Source of the DNA: Verrucomicrobiota bacterium
GTDB taxonomy: Bacteria; Verrucomicrobiota; Lentisphaeria; JABSQK01; JAJFLO01
NCBI GenBank assembly: GCA_021772675.1
Contig: JAJFLO010000124.1
Span: forward strand, 1 to 34,345
DNA: 34,345 nucleotides
Direction of reading: 5' to 3'
Below, piece by piece: positions 24,247-33,499 of this stretch. The notes under the pieces were generated by a model. That model had not been told where the DNA came from. It searched no databases and saw only the letters and a program-made list of their open reading frames with translations. The translations under genes and the position numbers were made by a program. The first letter of the stretch is position 1. Every line of letters starts with the position of its first letter.

Positions 24247-25800
24247 ATGAAAACGTGTGTAGCTAAACCGAAAATACTTATCATCGATGATTTAATTGAT
24301 CCTCGGAATACGCTCAGCTATTTACTCGAATTCGATTATGAAATTGCGACGGCAGATGACGTAAAATCAGGGCTTGAAATTTTTAATAGAATAACGCCTG
24401 ATTTAGTCATTATGGATATCATGCTCCCAGATAAAAGCGGTATTGACGGATTACGTGAAATTCGAGAAATTGATGCAAAAGTTTCAGTTATAATGTTAAC
24501 AGGTTATGCCTGTCTGGAAACCGCCCAAAAAGCAATCAGTCTGGGTGCCAATGAATATGTTCAAAAACCATGGAATGCAGAAGAAATCCTGGCATTGGTT
24601 AATAAATGTGTCGAGGATACACGAAAAAAGCGAAACATTCTTGACAATGTAAAGAAAATTTTTAAGTTTCAAACTCGTGCAAATACCACCCCGTCCACAG
24701 TACCCTACACATCCACCAGTCAATCCAAAACGGTCGGCCCGGGAAAAGTTGTAACTAACGAAGAAAGTGCTGCTATCGAAAAATCAACTTATGATTTCGA
24801 ATCGACAAAAATTCAACCCGATGATCAGCGGTATCCAGATGATGCAATCGATCTCGACTGGGATCAGGAGTTAGAAAAAGCATCATCGAAAAAGATTCAA
24901 AAAGAATCGTCTGAAATCAAGCAAGACACCACGCTTTCATACAGTAAAGGAAGTTTAATTCCCGGCTATGAAATGTTAGAGTTGCTCGGTGAAGGTAATA
25001 TGGGCCTTATCTATCTAGTGCGAAATGTTAAAACATCTAAAAAATATGCCCTCAAAGTCATAAAAACCTATGGCCGTGATAACAAAGCTAAAAAACGTTT
25101 AAAAGAACGTTTTTTCCACGAAGCCGAAGCCACCGCGGCAATAAAGCATCCAAACATAATCGAGATCGTTGAGATTCAACTCAACCCGGATTTGAAAAAT
25201 AGTTATATCGTCATGGAATTTGTAGAAGGTGAACCGTTGAGTGTTTTTATTGACGAATGTCGCGTGCTTAAATATACACAGAAAGCAGAAATCATTACTC
25301 AAATCGCAGATGCCTTAGCTGCTATTCACACCCATGATATATATCACAGAGACATAAAACCATCAAATATCATTGTCGATAGAAATCTGAATATTAAGCT
25401 CATGGACTTCGGTGTAGCAAAGCTGCCAAGTTCAATGCTGACCATGACAAGTGACCTCCTTGGAACTCCAGGCTATATGGCTCCAGAATCATTTGTCTCC
25501 TCACAAGTCGATCACAGAGCAGATTTATTTTCACTGGGTATTTTGACCTATGAGTTTTTTCTCGGCGAACATCCGTTTGAAACGGATAATTATGTTCAAG
25601 CCTATCATCTCATCACGACAGCGGACCATATACCTCCATCAAAAATAGCGTTAGATTTTCCTAAGGATTTGGAACAAATCATTGAAAAAATGTTAAAAAA
25701 AGACCCAGAAAAACGCTACAATAGTGCCGCAGAAGTAGCTGCTGATTTAAGAATATTTGTCAAGTCCCTATCTGACGAAAGTCACCCCAGCCTTCACTAA
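24247..25800 (+). CDS. Receiver domain fused to Hanks-type Ser/Thr protein kinase
   Basis: 517 residues. The N-terminal receiver (about 8-125) has acidic IIDD (12-15), Asp57 in 'LVIMDIML', Thr85 and Lys107, so all phosphotransfer residues are present. A polar linker (about 130-235) joins a full kinase domain (about 238-505): Gly-rich GEGNMGLIYLV, Lys270, HRD with catalytic Asp369 in 'YHRDIKPSN', DFG at 387-389 and 'GTPGYMAPE'. Expected role: a two-component phosphorelay input that controls Ser/Thr phosphorylation of unknown targets in the cytosol. There is no membrane segment or sensor domain and no histidine kinase next door; the giant kinase 11 kb away is one possible partner. No ribosome site is seen before the ATG. 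Confidence 0.92.
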   Translation: MKTCVAKPKILIIDDLIDPRNTLSYLLEFDYEIATADDVKSGLEIFNRITPDLVIMDIMLPDKSGIDGLREIREIDAKVSVIMLTGYACLETAQKAISLGANEYVQKPWNAEEILALVNKCVEDTRKKRNILDNVKKIFKFQTRANTTPSTVPYTSTSQSKTVGPGKVVTNEESAAIEKSTYDFESTKIQPDDQRYPDDAIDLDWDQELEKASSKKIQKESSEIKQDTTLSYSKGSLIPGYEMLELLGEGNMGLIYLVRNVKTSKKYALKVIKTYGRDNKAKKRLKERFFHEAEATAAIKHPNIIEIVEIQLNPDLKNSYIVMEFVEGEPLSVFIDECRVLKYTQKAEIITQIADALAAIHTHDIYHRDIKPSNIIVDRNLNIKLMDFGVAKLPSSMLTMTSDLLGTPGYMAPESFVSSQVDHRADLFSLGILTYEFFLGEHPFETDNYVQAYHLITTADHIPPSKIALDFPKDLEQIIEKMLKKDPEKRYNSAAEVAADLRIFVKSLSDESHPSLH

Positions 25801-25837
25801 ATCGACATTTAGCTACATCTCAGCAGGCCAGTTTTCC

Positions 25838-25928
25838 CACCTGACACCTGACACCTGACACCTGACACCTGACACCTGACACCTGACACCTGACACCTGA
25901 CACCTGACACCTGACACCTGACACCTGA
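25838..25928 (+). repeat. Tandem heptamer, 13 exact units of CACCTGA
   Basis: Thirteen perfect head-to-tail copies of CACCTGA (91 bp) start 38 bases after the REC-kinase stop; a degenerate unit (AACCTGA) follows. Perfect identity suggests recent slippage or active copy-number change. Related CCTGACACCTGGCACC occurs once at about 16756. Confidence 0.9.
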
Positions 25929-25971
25929 AACCTGAAATCTCTTACCATTCAAATAAGCCGATTAACTCAAT

Positions 25972-26026
25972 TTATTATGAGCGGGCTAAGTGCTCTCGCG
26001 ACGAATCGCATGAATTAATCAGGTTA
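25972..26026 (-). repeat. Family C repeat end, abutting the SDR stop
   Basis: About 55 bases (GCTAAGTGCTCTCGCGACGA, then GCATGAATTAATCAGG TTA) match the left end of the element at 27267-27527 on the other strand. The partner end is missing, so it is a truncated copy. The final TTA is the stop codon of the SDR gene. Confidence 0.6.
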
Positions 26027-26701
26027 GGGATTTGTTCCCCAGATTTCGAGGTCTCGAAATAATGCTCTGCCTCTATTCTCTGTTAAAAATACTGCTGTAT
26101 CGGCAATATCCTTACCATTCAATCCGACGCCCTTTCCAGAATCAGGAGCATCACCAAAACAAATCGATGAAGGCGAAATTGATGTTACTCTGATATTAAA
26201 TTTGCGGACTTCCTTACGCAAGGCTTCCGTAAATCCCAACACACCAAATTTTGATGCGTTATATGCAGATGAACCTGAATCAGCTCGATGACCCGACGTC
26301 GATGCCACATTAATAATTAATCCATCGCCGGATAACTTTATCAGCGGCAGCAACTTGTGAGTACATAAAAATGTGCCGTAAAGATTAACATTGACAACAT
26401 CAAAAAACAATTTGGGTTCCATAATTTCGACCGGTTGCGATTGGACCAGCCCTGCGTTGTTAATGAGTACATCAAGTTTATTATATTTCTTCCTCAAATA
26501 ATCTTCTAATTCCTGTGTATTTTCTTCATCCGTTACATCGTGTATAAATGAATCACAATTGATTTGCCTTGCAGTCGCAGATAATTTTTGACTGTTTCGC
26601 CCCGTAATAACCACCTGATCACCGTTATCCGTAAATGCATTTGCAAATTCCACTCCTAACTTCCCATATCCCCCTGTAATAAGTATACATTTATCCGCCA
26701 T
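26024..26701 (-). CDS. Short-chain dehydrogenase/reductase
   Basis: 225 residues, classical SDR size. The NAD(P)-binding motif is 'ITGGYGKLGVEFA' (TGxxxGxG, 8-15), then 'NNAG' near residue 85, the catalytic serine in 'NVASTSGHRADSGSS' and YNASK (Tyr and Lys). A soluble cytosolic oxidoreductase of unknown substrate; the C-terminus is short and may reflect the truncated repeat that now follows the stop. AAGGAG about 11 bases upstream supports the ATG. It is a single gene, convergent with the REC-kinase gene and divergent from the menA pair. Confidence 0.88.
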   Translation of the reverse strand: MADKCILITGGYGKLGVEFANAFTDNGDQVVITGRNSQKLSATARQINCDSFIHDVTDEENTQELEDYLRKKYNKLDVLINNAGLVQSQPVEIMEPKLFFDVVNVNLYGTFLCTHKLLPLIKLSGDGLIINVASTSGHRADSGSSAYNASKFGVLGFTEALRKEVRKFNIRVTSISPSSICFGDAPDSGKGVGLNGKDIADTAVFLTENRGRALFRDLEIWGTNP

Positions 26702-26869
26702 TCTAAGAATTACTCCTTGTTAATCGCTTCATCCAAAAGTCTAATTGAACCCTCGAAAATGCAATGTTGTGCGAGCAAAGACACTTTTTCAAGAGACACG
26801 TTATATTTAATCCTCAATATAGATTATAATATCGAGTAAAGCGGAATTACAGAAAGTTTTATACAGAAT

Positions 26870-27165
26870 TAAATTAACCGGCTTTGCCGGAGTTTTTGTT
26901 TGCAAATAGTAACGACTTAGAATACAAGTGCTTATAAAATCAAATCAACGCAAAACACGGACGGGGTTAGGTTTGTAGTCCCGTCTTCAGGCGGAAGTTT
27001 TAACGACGCTTCAGCGAGTGTATGGCACCTAGCGACTCGCTAAAGCTCATCGGAGACTGCCGCCTGAAGACGGAACTACAAACGCACGCTCCTCCAGGAT
27101 AATGATTTCATTAAATATGTACTTTTATCGCAATTATAACCACTTAGAATTCAAATTCCTATACT
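26870..27165 (-). repeat. Family D repeat, inverted copy
   Basis: Begins AATTAACCGGCTTTGCCGG, holds two facing modules TAGTCCCGTCTTCAGGCGG and CCGCCTGAAGACGGAACTAC, and is the full-length version of the partial copy at 1-162. Lies between the SDR and menA genes. Confidence 0.75.
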
Positions 27166-27173
27166 ATTCAATT

Positions 27174-27264
27174 ATACTGCAAGCAGTAGGTTTTTCGACA
27201 TTCATTATTCATTTCAGGCAACAATGTTACAGAAACCTATCGAAAACCTGATGGCTGTCGGTAT
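27174..27264 (-). repeat. Family A repeat
   Basis: TACTGCAAGCAGTAGG through GATGGCTGTCGGTAT, about 90% like 16788-16878. A family C element starts right after it. Confidence 0.8.
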
Positions 27265-27266
27265 TA

Positions 27267-27527
27267 CCTGATTAATTCATGCAATTTCATCACGAGAGTG
27301 CTTAGGGCTCACAAATAAATAACCTGGATAATTTCGCGCTCAGATTTATGTCAGGTTTGGGCGATCTGAATGGCGAAAAGCAGCAGGAATATTGCAATAT
27401 TTCAATGATTTATGGAGGTTTGGAGGATGCAGAAATAGTATACTATTTCGAATTCTCCAGCTCTTCATAAGTCTTTTATGTGAAGCAAACTATGTGCTCA
27501 TAGTAGAAACCACGTGAATTAATCAGG
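27267..27527. repeat. Family C element with inverted ends and TA borders
   Basis: Ends CCTGATTAATTCATG and GTGAATTAATCAGG, with TA immediately to the left and TTA to the right. The interior has further pairings (GCGAAAAGCAGC..., AATAGTATACTATT) and resembles family B in plan (CCTG-ATT-ATTCAT ends, central AATAGT-ACTATT tip). About 40 bases before the menA start, so it may influence its expression. Confidence 0.65.
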
Positions 27528-27568
27528 TTAAACTGCCTGGATTTTAACAAATTTAAGGAACTATAATT

Positions 27569-28471
27569 TTGTCTAATTTTCAAAAAAAAGAATTGTCCCA
27601 ATTAAACATCTGGTTTATGGCGATTCGACCCAAAACATTATTTGCTGGAATCGCACCGGTACTAATGGGCACAGCGATAGCCTATAAAGATGGATTGAAT
27701 CATTGGCTGTCAGCAGCAATTTGTTTGCTGATTGCTGTTTCGATTCAGATTGCAACAAATTTTGCGAACGACTATTACGATTTTATAAAGGGGTCGGATT
27801 CGGAAAAACGACTCGGACCAACCCGGGTAACTCAGGCGGGCCTTGTAAAACCTCAGACAATGAAAAACTCGTATATCATACTGATGATCATTACGGGATT
27901 GCTGGGGCTCTTACTTTTTAAACGTGCAGGCTGGCCAATCATTATCATTACAATCATATCGATTGCTTCAGGAATTCTCTATACCGGAGGTCCCTATCCA
28001 TTGGGTTATAATGGATTGGGAGATATTTTTGTACTTATATTTTTTGGCCCCGTAGCACTTGCCGGGACATACTTCGTTCAAACATTAACCCTGGATTTTA
28101 ATATTATTATCATTGGCTTTGGCCCCGGATTAATATCAATGGCGATGTTGGCAGTTAATAATCTTCGGGATATCGAAGAGGACAGATTATCAGGAAAACG
28201 TACCCTCGCTGTCGTTTTTGGAAAAACATTTGCTAAATGGGAATATCTCCTGGGTATCGTTTTGGCCTGTTTGCTACCCATCTACATATTCATGACCTAC
28301 AAACCCTATGAATACTGTGTTATAAGCAGCTTAATATTGCTACCTGCTACCCCCGTGATTAAAACTGTGTTTACTAATACAGATGGAATAGCACTCAATA
28401 ATTCGCTTGCCTATACTGGCAAACTGCTGCTGCTCTACAGTATCCTATTTTCGCTAGGCTGGATTGTTTAA
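27569..28471 (+). CDS. menA: 1,4-dihydroxy-2-naphthoate polyprenyltransferase (MenA-like)
   Basis: 300 residues, usual for MenA. A UbiA-superfamily integral membrane enzyme with about eight to nine hydrophobic helices that attaches a prenyl chain to 1,4-dihydroxy-2-naphthoate in menaquinone synthesis. Both Asp-rich metal sites are present: 'NDYYDFIKGSD' (about 67-77) and 'DIEEDRLSGKRT' (about 196-207). 'FMAIRPKTLFAGIAPVLMG' is the typical MenA N-terminus. The start is TTG, 8-9 bases after an AAGGA site. No other men gene lies in the window. It is followed after 18 bases by the debranching enzyme, so the two are probably cotranscribed, though their functions are unrelated. Confidence 0.88.
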   Translation: MSNFQKKELSQLNIWFMAIRPKTLFAGIAPVLMGTAIAYKDGLNHWLSAAICLLIAVSIQIATNFANDYYDFIKGSDSEKRLGPTRVTQAGLVKPQTMKNSYIILMIITGLLGLLLFKRAGWPIIIITIISIASGILYTGGPYPLGYNGLGDIFVLIFFGPVALAGTYFVQTLTLDFNIIIIGFGPGLISMAMLAVNNLRDIEEDRLSGKRTLAVVFGKTFAKWEYLLGIVLACLLPIYIFMTYKPYEYCVISSLILLPATPVIKTVFTNTDGIALNNSLAYTGKLLLLYSILFSLGWIV

Positions 28472-28489
28472 CTTAGGGAGTGATCAAAC

Positions 28490-31400
28490 ATGCTAATATC
28501 GAGCCCCGCCACCGGATCGGAAATTATGACCTACCGGGGTGATGTCATTCAATTTTCATTGACAACACGTCAATTGGGTGAGGGAAACGCCTGGATAAGA
28601 ACGACCTTGAACCACGGTGAAAAAAATCGACGGGATATCATTAATCACGTGGAATTTGGGAAACCTAAAAAGAATGATGGTTGGTTTGATTTCCCCTTGA
28701 AGAAAGAAAGTAAGAATCGGTACAAAATCTCCTTGCCAATGCTAGCCGTGGGCTATTTCCAGGCAAAAGTATTTTTCCTTCCCGAAAATTCAGACGATCC
28801 TATATGGCCTGACGGGGACAATATCTACATTAAAATAGAACCCGCGGATACCTGCTGTGCGAACATTGTTTACAACGCATTTGTTCGCCAGTTTATCTCT
28901 ACCAAAGAAAAAGACGCTCCGCTCAGTAATGACGAAAAAAAGTCAATAACTGCATTGGCAGAAAAAGGTTATACAGTCATACCTCCTTCAGGTACTTTTC
29001 GCGATTTAATTCAGCAACTTGACTTTATCTTCGACACACTGGGTTGCAGAATCATTCAACTTCTACCCATCCATCCTGTACCAACCCTGTACGGGAAGAT
29101 GGGAGCATTTGGCAGTGCATTTGCTTCTTTGGATTTTTTTGATGTCGATCCAAGCCTGGCAGAATTTGATACCAAACATTCTCCATTTGCACAATTTGTA
29201 GAACTAGTTGACGCAGTGCACCATAAACACGGAAAAATCTTTCTTGATATCGCCACAAACCACACCGGCTGGGCATCTAAACTTCAGAATCATCATCCCG
29301 AATGGTTTGTACGTGAACAAAACACCTCTTTTTTTTCACCCGGTGCCTGGGGAACAACATGGGAAGATTTGATAAAACTCGACTACAATCACCATGAATT
29401 ATGGAACTACATGGCTGACATGTTTTTATCGTGGTGTCGAACCGGTGTCGATGGCTTCCGCTGTGATGCGGGTTATAAGATCCCTGTTCCAGTCTGGCAA
29501 TATATTGTAGCTAAGGTTCGATTGGAATTTCCCGATACACTATTTCTGCTGGAAGGCTTAGGCGGTTACGTTCATACAACCAGGGAATTAATGACAACCG
29601 CAAATATCAATTGGGCGTATTCGGAATTATTTCAAAATTATGATAGAAATCAAATCGAACACTACCTTCCTGGCGCGCTGGACATATCTGAAAAACAGGG
29701 ACTATTGATCAATTTTTCTGAAACTCACGATAACAAACGATTGGCCGCAACATCATCCAAATTTTCCAAATTAAGGACTGCATTAGCAGCATTGACATCG
29801 ATAAATGGTGGATATGGTTTTGCAAATGGGGTGGAGTGGCTTGCGACCGAAAAAATTAATGTCCATCAGTCGAATGACCTGAATTGGGGCAGCCGAACCA
29901 ACCTGATCTCTTTTATTTCAAAGCTAAGTAATTTATTGAAAAATCATTCCGCATTCAATAAAGAATCTGTGCAGCAGATGATACAACGCGGTGAAGGTAA
30001 CAGTCTAGCCATTGTTCGCCGTAACGAGAAAATGAAAAGTAAGGTATTAGTCCTGATAAATTTGGACCACGACAAATCCAATCCAGTCAAATGGAAAACA
30101 GAGGACGTAAATTGGAATGCAACCACTGTTATCGATCTTCTTACAGAAACAAAAATCAAATTCAATAAAGAGGGAATATTTCATACAATTCAGCTTGAAC
30201 CCGGATCAGTATTATGCCTGGAAAATCAGCACGAACAATCGAAGAAGATTATCAGGAACTCCTTTCAATCACTGGATAATAATATTCAACAGTCGCTAAA
30301 AGCAAAAGCTCTATGCATATACTATTCATTAAACAATTATGGAAATTGCCAAGAACGTGATACCGACACTTTAGTCGAAAAATTATTTAATGATCCGATG
30401 GATTATTGTCGCTCTGTTAATTCATCAAAAACGAGTCAAACAAACGTCGTTCATTGGAATGTACCGGAAGATGCAAACAGAGAAGTCATGATTCCACCGA
30501 ATCATTTTGTTTATGTCAATACAAATGATTATTTTCAGTTACAGATATGTCAGGAAGGAAGAGTTATATTTTCTGAATTTAGCCTTCCTCAAAAAAACAA
30601 ATCCCAATTCAGTTTGGTTTACCCGATTCCTCTGCCCGATTCCCATAGGCATGCAACCTTAAAACTAACGATATTCGCCTCAGCAAAAATTCAACGTTTC
30701 AACGGTCAATTACTCCATTTGACATCCTTAAATAATACACGAGTTCAACGATGTTTTTCCAGAGATGAAATAATAAAGAATCATTTATCCGTGCTTGCCA
30801 CAAATGGCCGAGGAGCAATGGCGACAGTAAATGCTTCATGGGGGACGCTAACCAGTAAATATGATGCGTTACTAGCGGGAAATCTAAACCCCGATTATCC
30901 GGATGATCGTCAAATCATGTTAACCCGCTGTCGATTATGGGTGGTATCCAGAGACTATTCTTATGAAATAAATGATAATCTTATCCACCAACTTATTCAC
31001 AATGATGATAACACGATGTTATGTGAGTACGTCGTCCCTGTAGGTAACGGACAAACTCGCGAGATTTGCATTCACTTAGCCATGATGCAAAATAGAAATG
31101 CGATCAAAGTCACATTTTATTGTAAGCAATCCAGCAACAAAACTTCCTCAGAATCCGACCAAAAGCCTCCGATTAAATTAATCATCAGACCTGACCTAGA
31201 AGATCGCAATTTTCATGAGGATACCAAAGCCTATGCAGGTCCGGAGGCCGCTTGGGAGAATGCAGTTTCACCTCTTAAAGATGGGTTCACATTTTCACCA
31301 AATGTATCCCATTCCCTGAAAGTGACAGTGTCAGAAAGCCAGTTCCACCCGGAACCGGAATGGGAATATATGATCCACCATTCTATTGAAAATGAACGAG

Positions 31401-32764
31401 GGTTAAATCCAACATCAGATTTATTCAGCCCGGGGTATTTTTCAGTTGAGCTTAAGGAAAAGACCCCGTACACATTATTAGCTTCAATAAAAACCAAATT
31501 TGAAAATTACATTTCTCCCGACGAAATCACGGAAAAATCGCATCCAAAATTTACAGCGAAAAAAGAACCCCTATCGCGTTCCTTAATTGATTCATTGTCA
31601 ATCGCCTTAAAACAGTTTGTTGTAAAACGAACCCGTCATAAAACCATTATTGCCGGTTACCCATGGTTTTTAGATTGGGGCCGCGATACACTGATTTGCA
31701 GCAGAGGAATGATCGCAGCCGGATACTTTGAGGAGACCAAAGCCATACTGAAACAATTTGCCCAATTTGAAGAACACGGTACAATTCCCAATATGATCCG
31801 TGGGAATGATATCCGGAACCGCGACACCTCAGATGCGCCATTGTGGTTGATTGTAGCCGTCTCCGATTATATCAATACAACAAAAAGTGATGAAATTTTA
31901 GACATGGACTGTGATGGACGGTCATTAATGAAAATTTTAGAATCCATTATTAACGCCTATAGTCTCGGAACGCCTAATGGAATTGTGATGGATAATAACT
32001 CCGGATTAATATTCAGCCCAGCCCACTTCACCTGGATGGATACAAACCACCCGGCCGGAACACCACGGCAAGGATATCCAGTTGAAATCCAGGGGTTATG
32101 GTATGCAGCACTTAATTTCATGTCGAAATATACCGGTAACCATCAATGGCGGAACCTTGCCGGATTAATCAAAGAATCCATAAAAAATTTGTATTATAAT
32201 AAGGAACTGGGATACCTCTCAGATTGCCTGCATGCTCAACCGGGTCAGGCAGCCTCGGAAGCGACAGCAGATGATGCCCTTCGTCCCAATCAGCTTTTCT
32301 GTATAACCCTTAACTCCATTTCAACCAAAAAGATCACAAAAAATATGTTGGCTGCATGCGAAAAACTACTAATACCCGGCGCAATTCGCAGTTTAGCAGA
32401 TCAACCCGTCAACTATCCGCAACCGGTTATTTACAATGAAAAGATTATAAACGATCCCGTCAATCCATATTGCGGACACTATCTTGGAGATGAAAACACC
32501 TCTCGCAAGCCGGCTTACCATAACGGCACAGCATGGACATGGGTATTCCCATCCTATGGAGAAGCGTTATTAAAGACATTTGGAAACGGGATAAAAGGTA
32601 AAGTAAGGTCGATTTTAAGCAGCAGCACAGAGATTATAAACAAACGATGCATTAATCAGGTACCCGAAATTCTCGACGGCAATTTCCCGCATCACCAACG
32701 AGGATGCCTAGCACAGGCATGGGGCGTTAGTGAGTTATACAGAGTACTAAAGCTGCTAAACTAA
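28490..32764 (+). CDS. Two-domain glycogen debranching enzyme (GH13 plus GDE C-domain)
   Basis: 1424 residues. The N-terminal half is an alpha-amylase (GH13) barrel: 'GKIFLDIATNHTG', the nucleophile Asp326 in 'FRCDAGYK', the acid Glu355 in 'LLEGLGG', and Asp414 in 'SETHDNKRL'. The C-terminal part (about 1040-1424) is the amylo-alpha-1,6-glucosidase (GDE, (alpha/alpha)6) domain with 'PWFLDWGRDTLICSRGM' (Asp1062, Asp1066) and 'GTIPNMIRGND'. Together these would transfer glucan stubs and remove alpha-1,6 branch residues in glycogen breakdown in the cytosol, as in the bifunctional eukaryote-like enzymes. No signal peptide. GGGAG lies 9 bases before the ATG. The middle (about 600-1030) is a poorly conserved beta-rich linker. 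Confidence 0.9.
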   Translation: MLISSPATGSEIMTYRGDVIQFSLTTRQLGEGNAWIRTTLNHGEKNRRDIINHVEFGKPKKNDGWFDFPLKKESKNRYKISLPMLAVGYFQAKVFFLPENSDDPIWPDGDNIYIKIEPADTCCANIVYNAFVRQFISTKEKDAPLSNDEKKSITALAEKGYTVIPPSGTFRDLIQQLDFIFDTLGCRIIQLLPIHPVPTLYGKMGAFGSAFASLDFFDVDPSLAEFDTKHSPFAQFVELVDAVHHKHGKIFLDIATNHTGWASKLQNHHPEWFVREQNTSFFSPGAWGTTWEDLIKLDYNHHELWNYMADMFLSWCRTGVDGFRCDAGYKIPVPVWQYIVAKVRLEFPDTLFLLEGLGGYVHTTRELMTTANINWAYSELFQNYDRNQIEHYLPGALDISEKQGLLINFSETHDNKRLAATSSKFSKLRTALAALTSINGGYGFANGVEWLATEKINVHQSNDLNWGSRTNLISFISKLSNLLKNHSAFNKESVQQMIQRGEGNSLAIVRRNEKMKSKVLVLINLDHDKSNPVKWKTEDVNWNATTVIDLLTETKIKFNKEGIFHTIQLEPGSVLCLENQHEQSKKIIRNSFQSLDNNIQQSLKAKALCIYYSLNNYGNCQERDTDTLVEKLFNDPMDYCRSVNSSKTSQTNVVHWNVPEDANREVMIPPNHFVYVNTNDYFQLQICQEGRVIFSEFSLPQKNKSQFSLVYPIPLPDSHRHATLKLTIFASAKIQRFNGQLLHLTSLNNTRVQRCFSRDEIIKNHLSVLATNGRGAMATVNASWGTLTSKYDALLAGNLNPDYPDDRQIMLTRCRLWVVSRDYSYEINDNLIHQLIHNDDNTMLCEYVVPVGNGQTREICIHLAMMQNRNAIKVTFYCKQSSNKTSSESDQKPPIKLIIRPDLEDRNFHEDTKAYAGPEAAWENAVSPLKDGFTFSPNVSHSLKVTVSESQFHPEPEWEYMIHHSIENERGLNPTSDLFSPGYFSVELKEKTPYTLLASIKTKFENYISPDEITEKSHPKFTAKKEPLSRSLIDSLSIALKQFVVKRTRHKTIIAGYPWFLDWGRDTLICSRGMIAAGYFEETKAILKQFAQFEEHGTIPNMIRGNDIRNRDTSDAPLWLIVAVSDYINTTKSDEILDMDCDGRSLMKILESIINAYSLGTPNGIVMDNNSGLIFSPAHFTWMDTNHPAGTPRQGYPVEIQGLWYAALNFMSKYTGNHQWRNLAGLIKESIKNLYYNKELGYLSDCLHAQPGQAASEATADDALRPNQLFCITLNSISTKKITKNMLAACEKLLIPGAIRSLADQPVNYPQPVIYNEKIINDPVNPYCGHYLGDENTSRKPAYHNGTAWTWVFPSYGEALLKTFGNGIKGKVRSILSSSTEIINKRCINQVPEILDGNFPHHQRGCLAQAWGVSELYRVLKLLN

Positions 32765-32773
32765 CCAATGCAA

Positions 32774-32816
32774 AATCCGGACTACTATCCGTAACAATCT
32801 TGTTTTTTTAGCAAGT
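32774..32816 (+). repeat. Family F short repeat, copy 3
   Basis: ATCCGGACTACTATCCGTAA...CTTGTTTTTTTAGCAAG starts 9 bases after the stop of the debranching enzyme gene. Its hairpin-with-T-run could act as a transcription stop, but the T-run lies in the loop, not after the stem. Confidence 0.6.
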
Positions 32817-32881
32817 ATTTACGAGGTAATTAATAATTTCAATAAGCTCCCCACTCCATAGTTCATTCCACAACGGCAGAT

Positions 32882-33218
32882 CGGTGCCGGCAGAAATTAT
32901 GGGTGAAATTCATTTAAGAGCACAGTTAATTTATTTGGGGTTGAATTGCCGTTATTTTGGAGTTCAAGCTTCAGCTTGCTTATTTAAGTCCTTCAAAAAA
33001 ATGAAACTCCTAGGCGCAAGCCCACGAGGTATCTAAATAAAAAAAACCAAATCGGAACGACGCAAGCATCGGGGAATTAAACCCTCAAACTGATAAAAAC
33101 CAAGCTGAAGCTTGAACTCCAAAATAACGGCATCCATGACAAACTGTACGAATTATTAATGTAAATTTGTCAAATCTAATGCTTAAAAATGAATCACCCA
33201 TAATTGCTGCGGTGCCGG
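32882..33218. repeat. Large nested palindrome, 337 bp
   Basis: Inner arms of 32 bp are perfect reverse complements (32947-32978 and 33101-33132). Outer arms (32882-32915 and about 33187-33218, AATTATGGGTGA-ATTCATTT) pair imperfectly. The loop carries the repeat shared with 5030-5080. There is no ORF. Confidence 0.65.
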
Positions 33219-33433
33219 GCTGAATCATAAGCGTGTTGTTTGTCTATTTCAAGTTTTTTGATCCTCCTCCCAGAAGAAACCTGTGAACCGTGAACAGAGA
33301 CAGTATGTTCAGTGGTTGAATCCCTGTAAGACCCAAAAAAACAACTCTATAAGACGGTTTAATGTTCTTAGTTTTTAACCGCTGAACCTTGAACTTTGAA
33401 CCCCGAGAACGGTTACCTTTGCTTTTCATCCGT
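33219..33433. other. Low-complexity gene-free stretch
   Basis: Loosely repeated words (GTGAACCGTGAAC, CCGCTGAACCTTGAACTTTGA) appear, similar in style to the CACCTGA heptamer. No gene. Confidence 0.35.
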
Positions 33434-33499
33434 GTTGATCCGTGAAAATCCGTGGTTAAGTTAAATTTTGGTTCTGCTCTACAGCAGAATGCCGCGCTA
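33434..33499 (+). repeat. Family G repeat, copy 2
   Basis: 66 bp matching 20014-20079 with about four differences, ending GCCGCGCTA. Confidence 0.75.

Noticed and set aside
25838-25928. Possible CRISPR array
   Set aside because: The unit is a 7-bp head-to-tail repeat without spacers; no cas genes are present.
26024-26701. SDR gene as 3-oxoacyl-ACP reductase FabG
   Set aside because: Shorter than FabG (225 against about 245 residues), no fatty-acid genes nearby; substrate left open.
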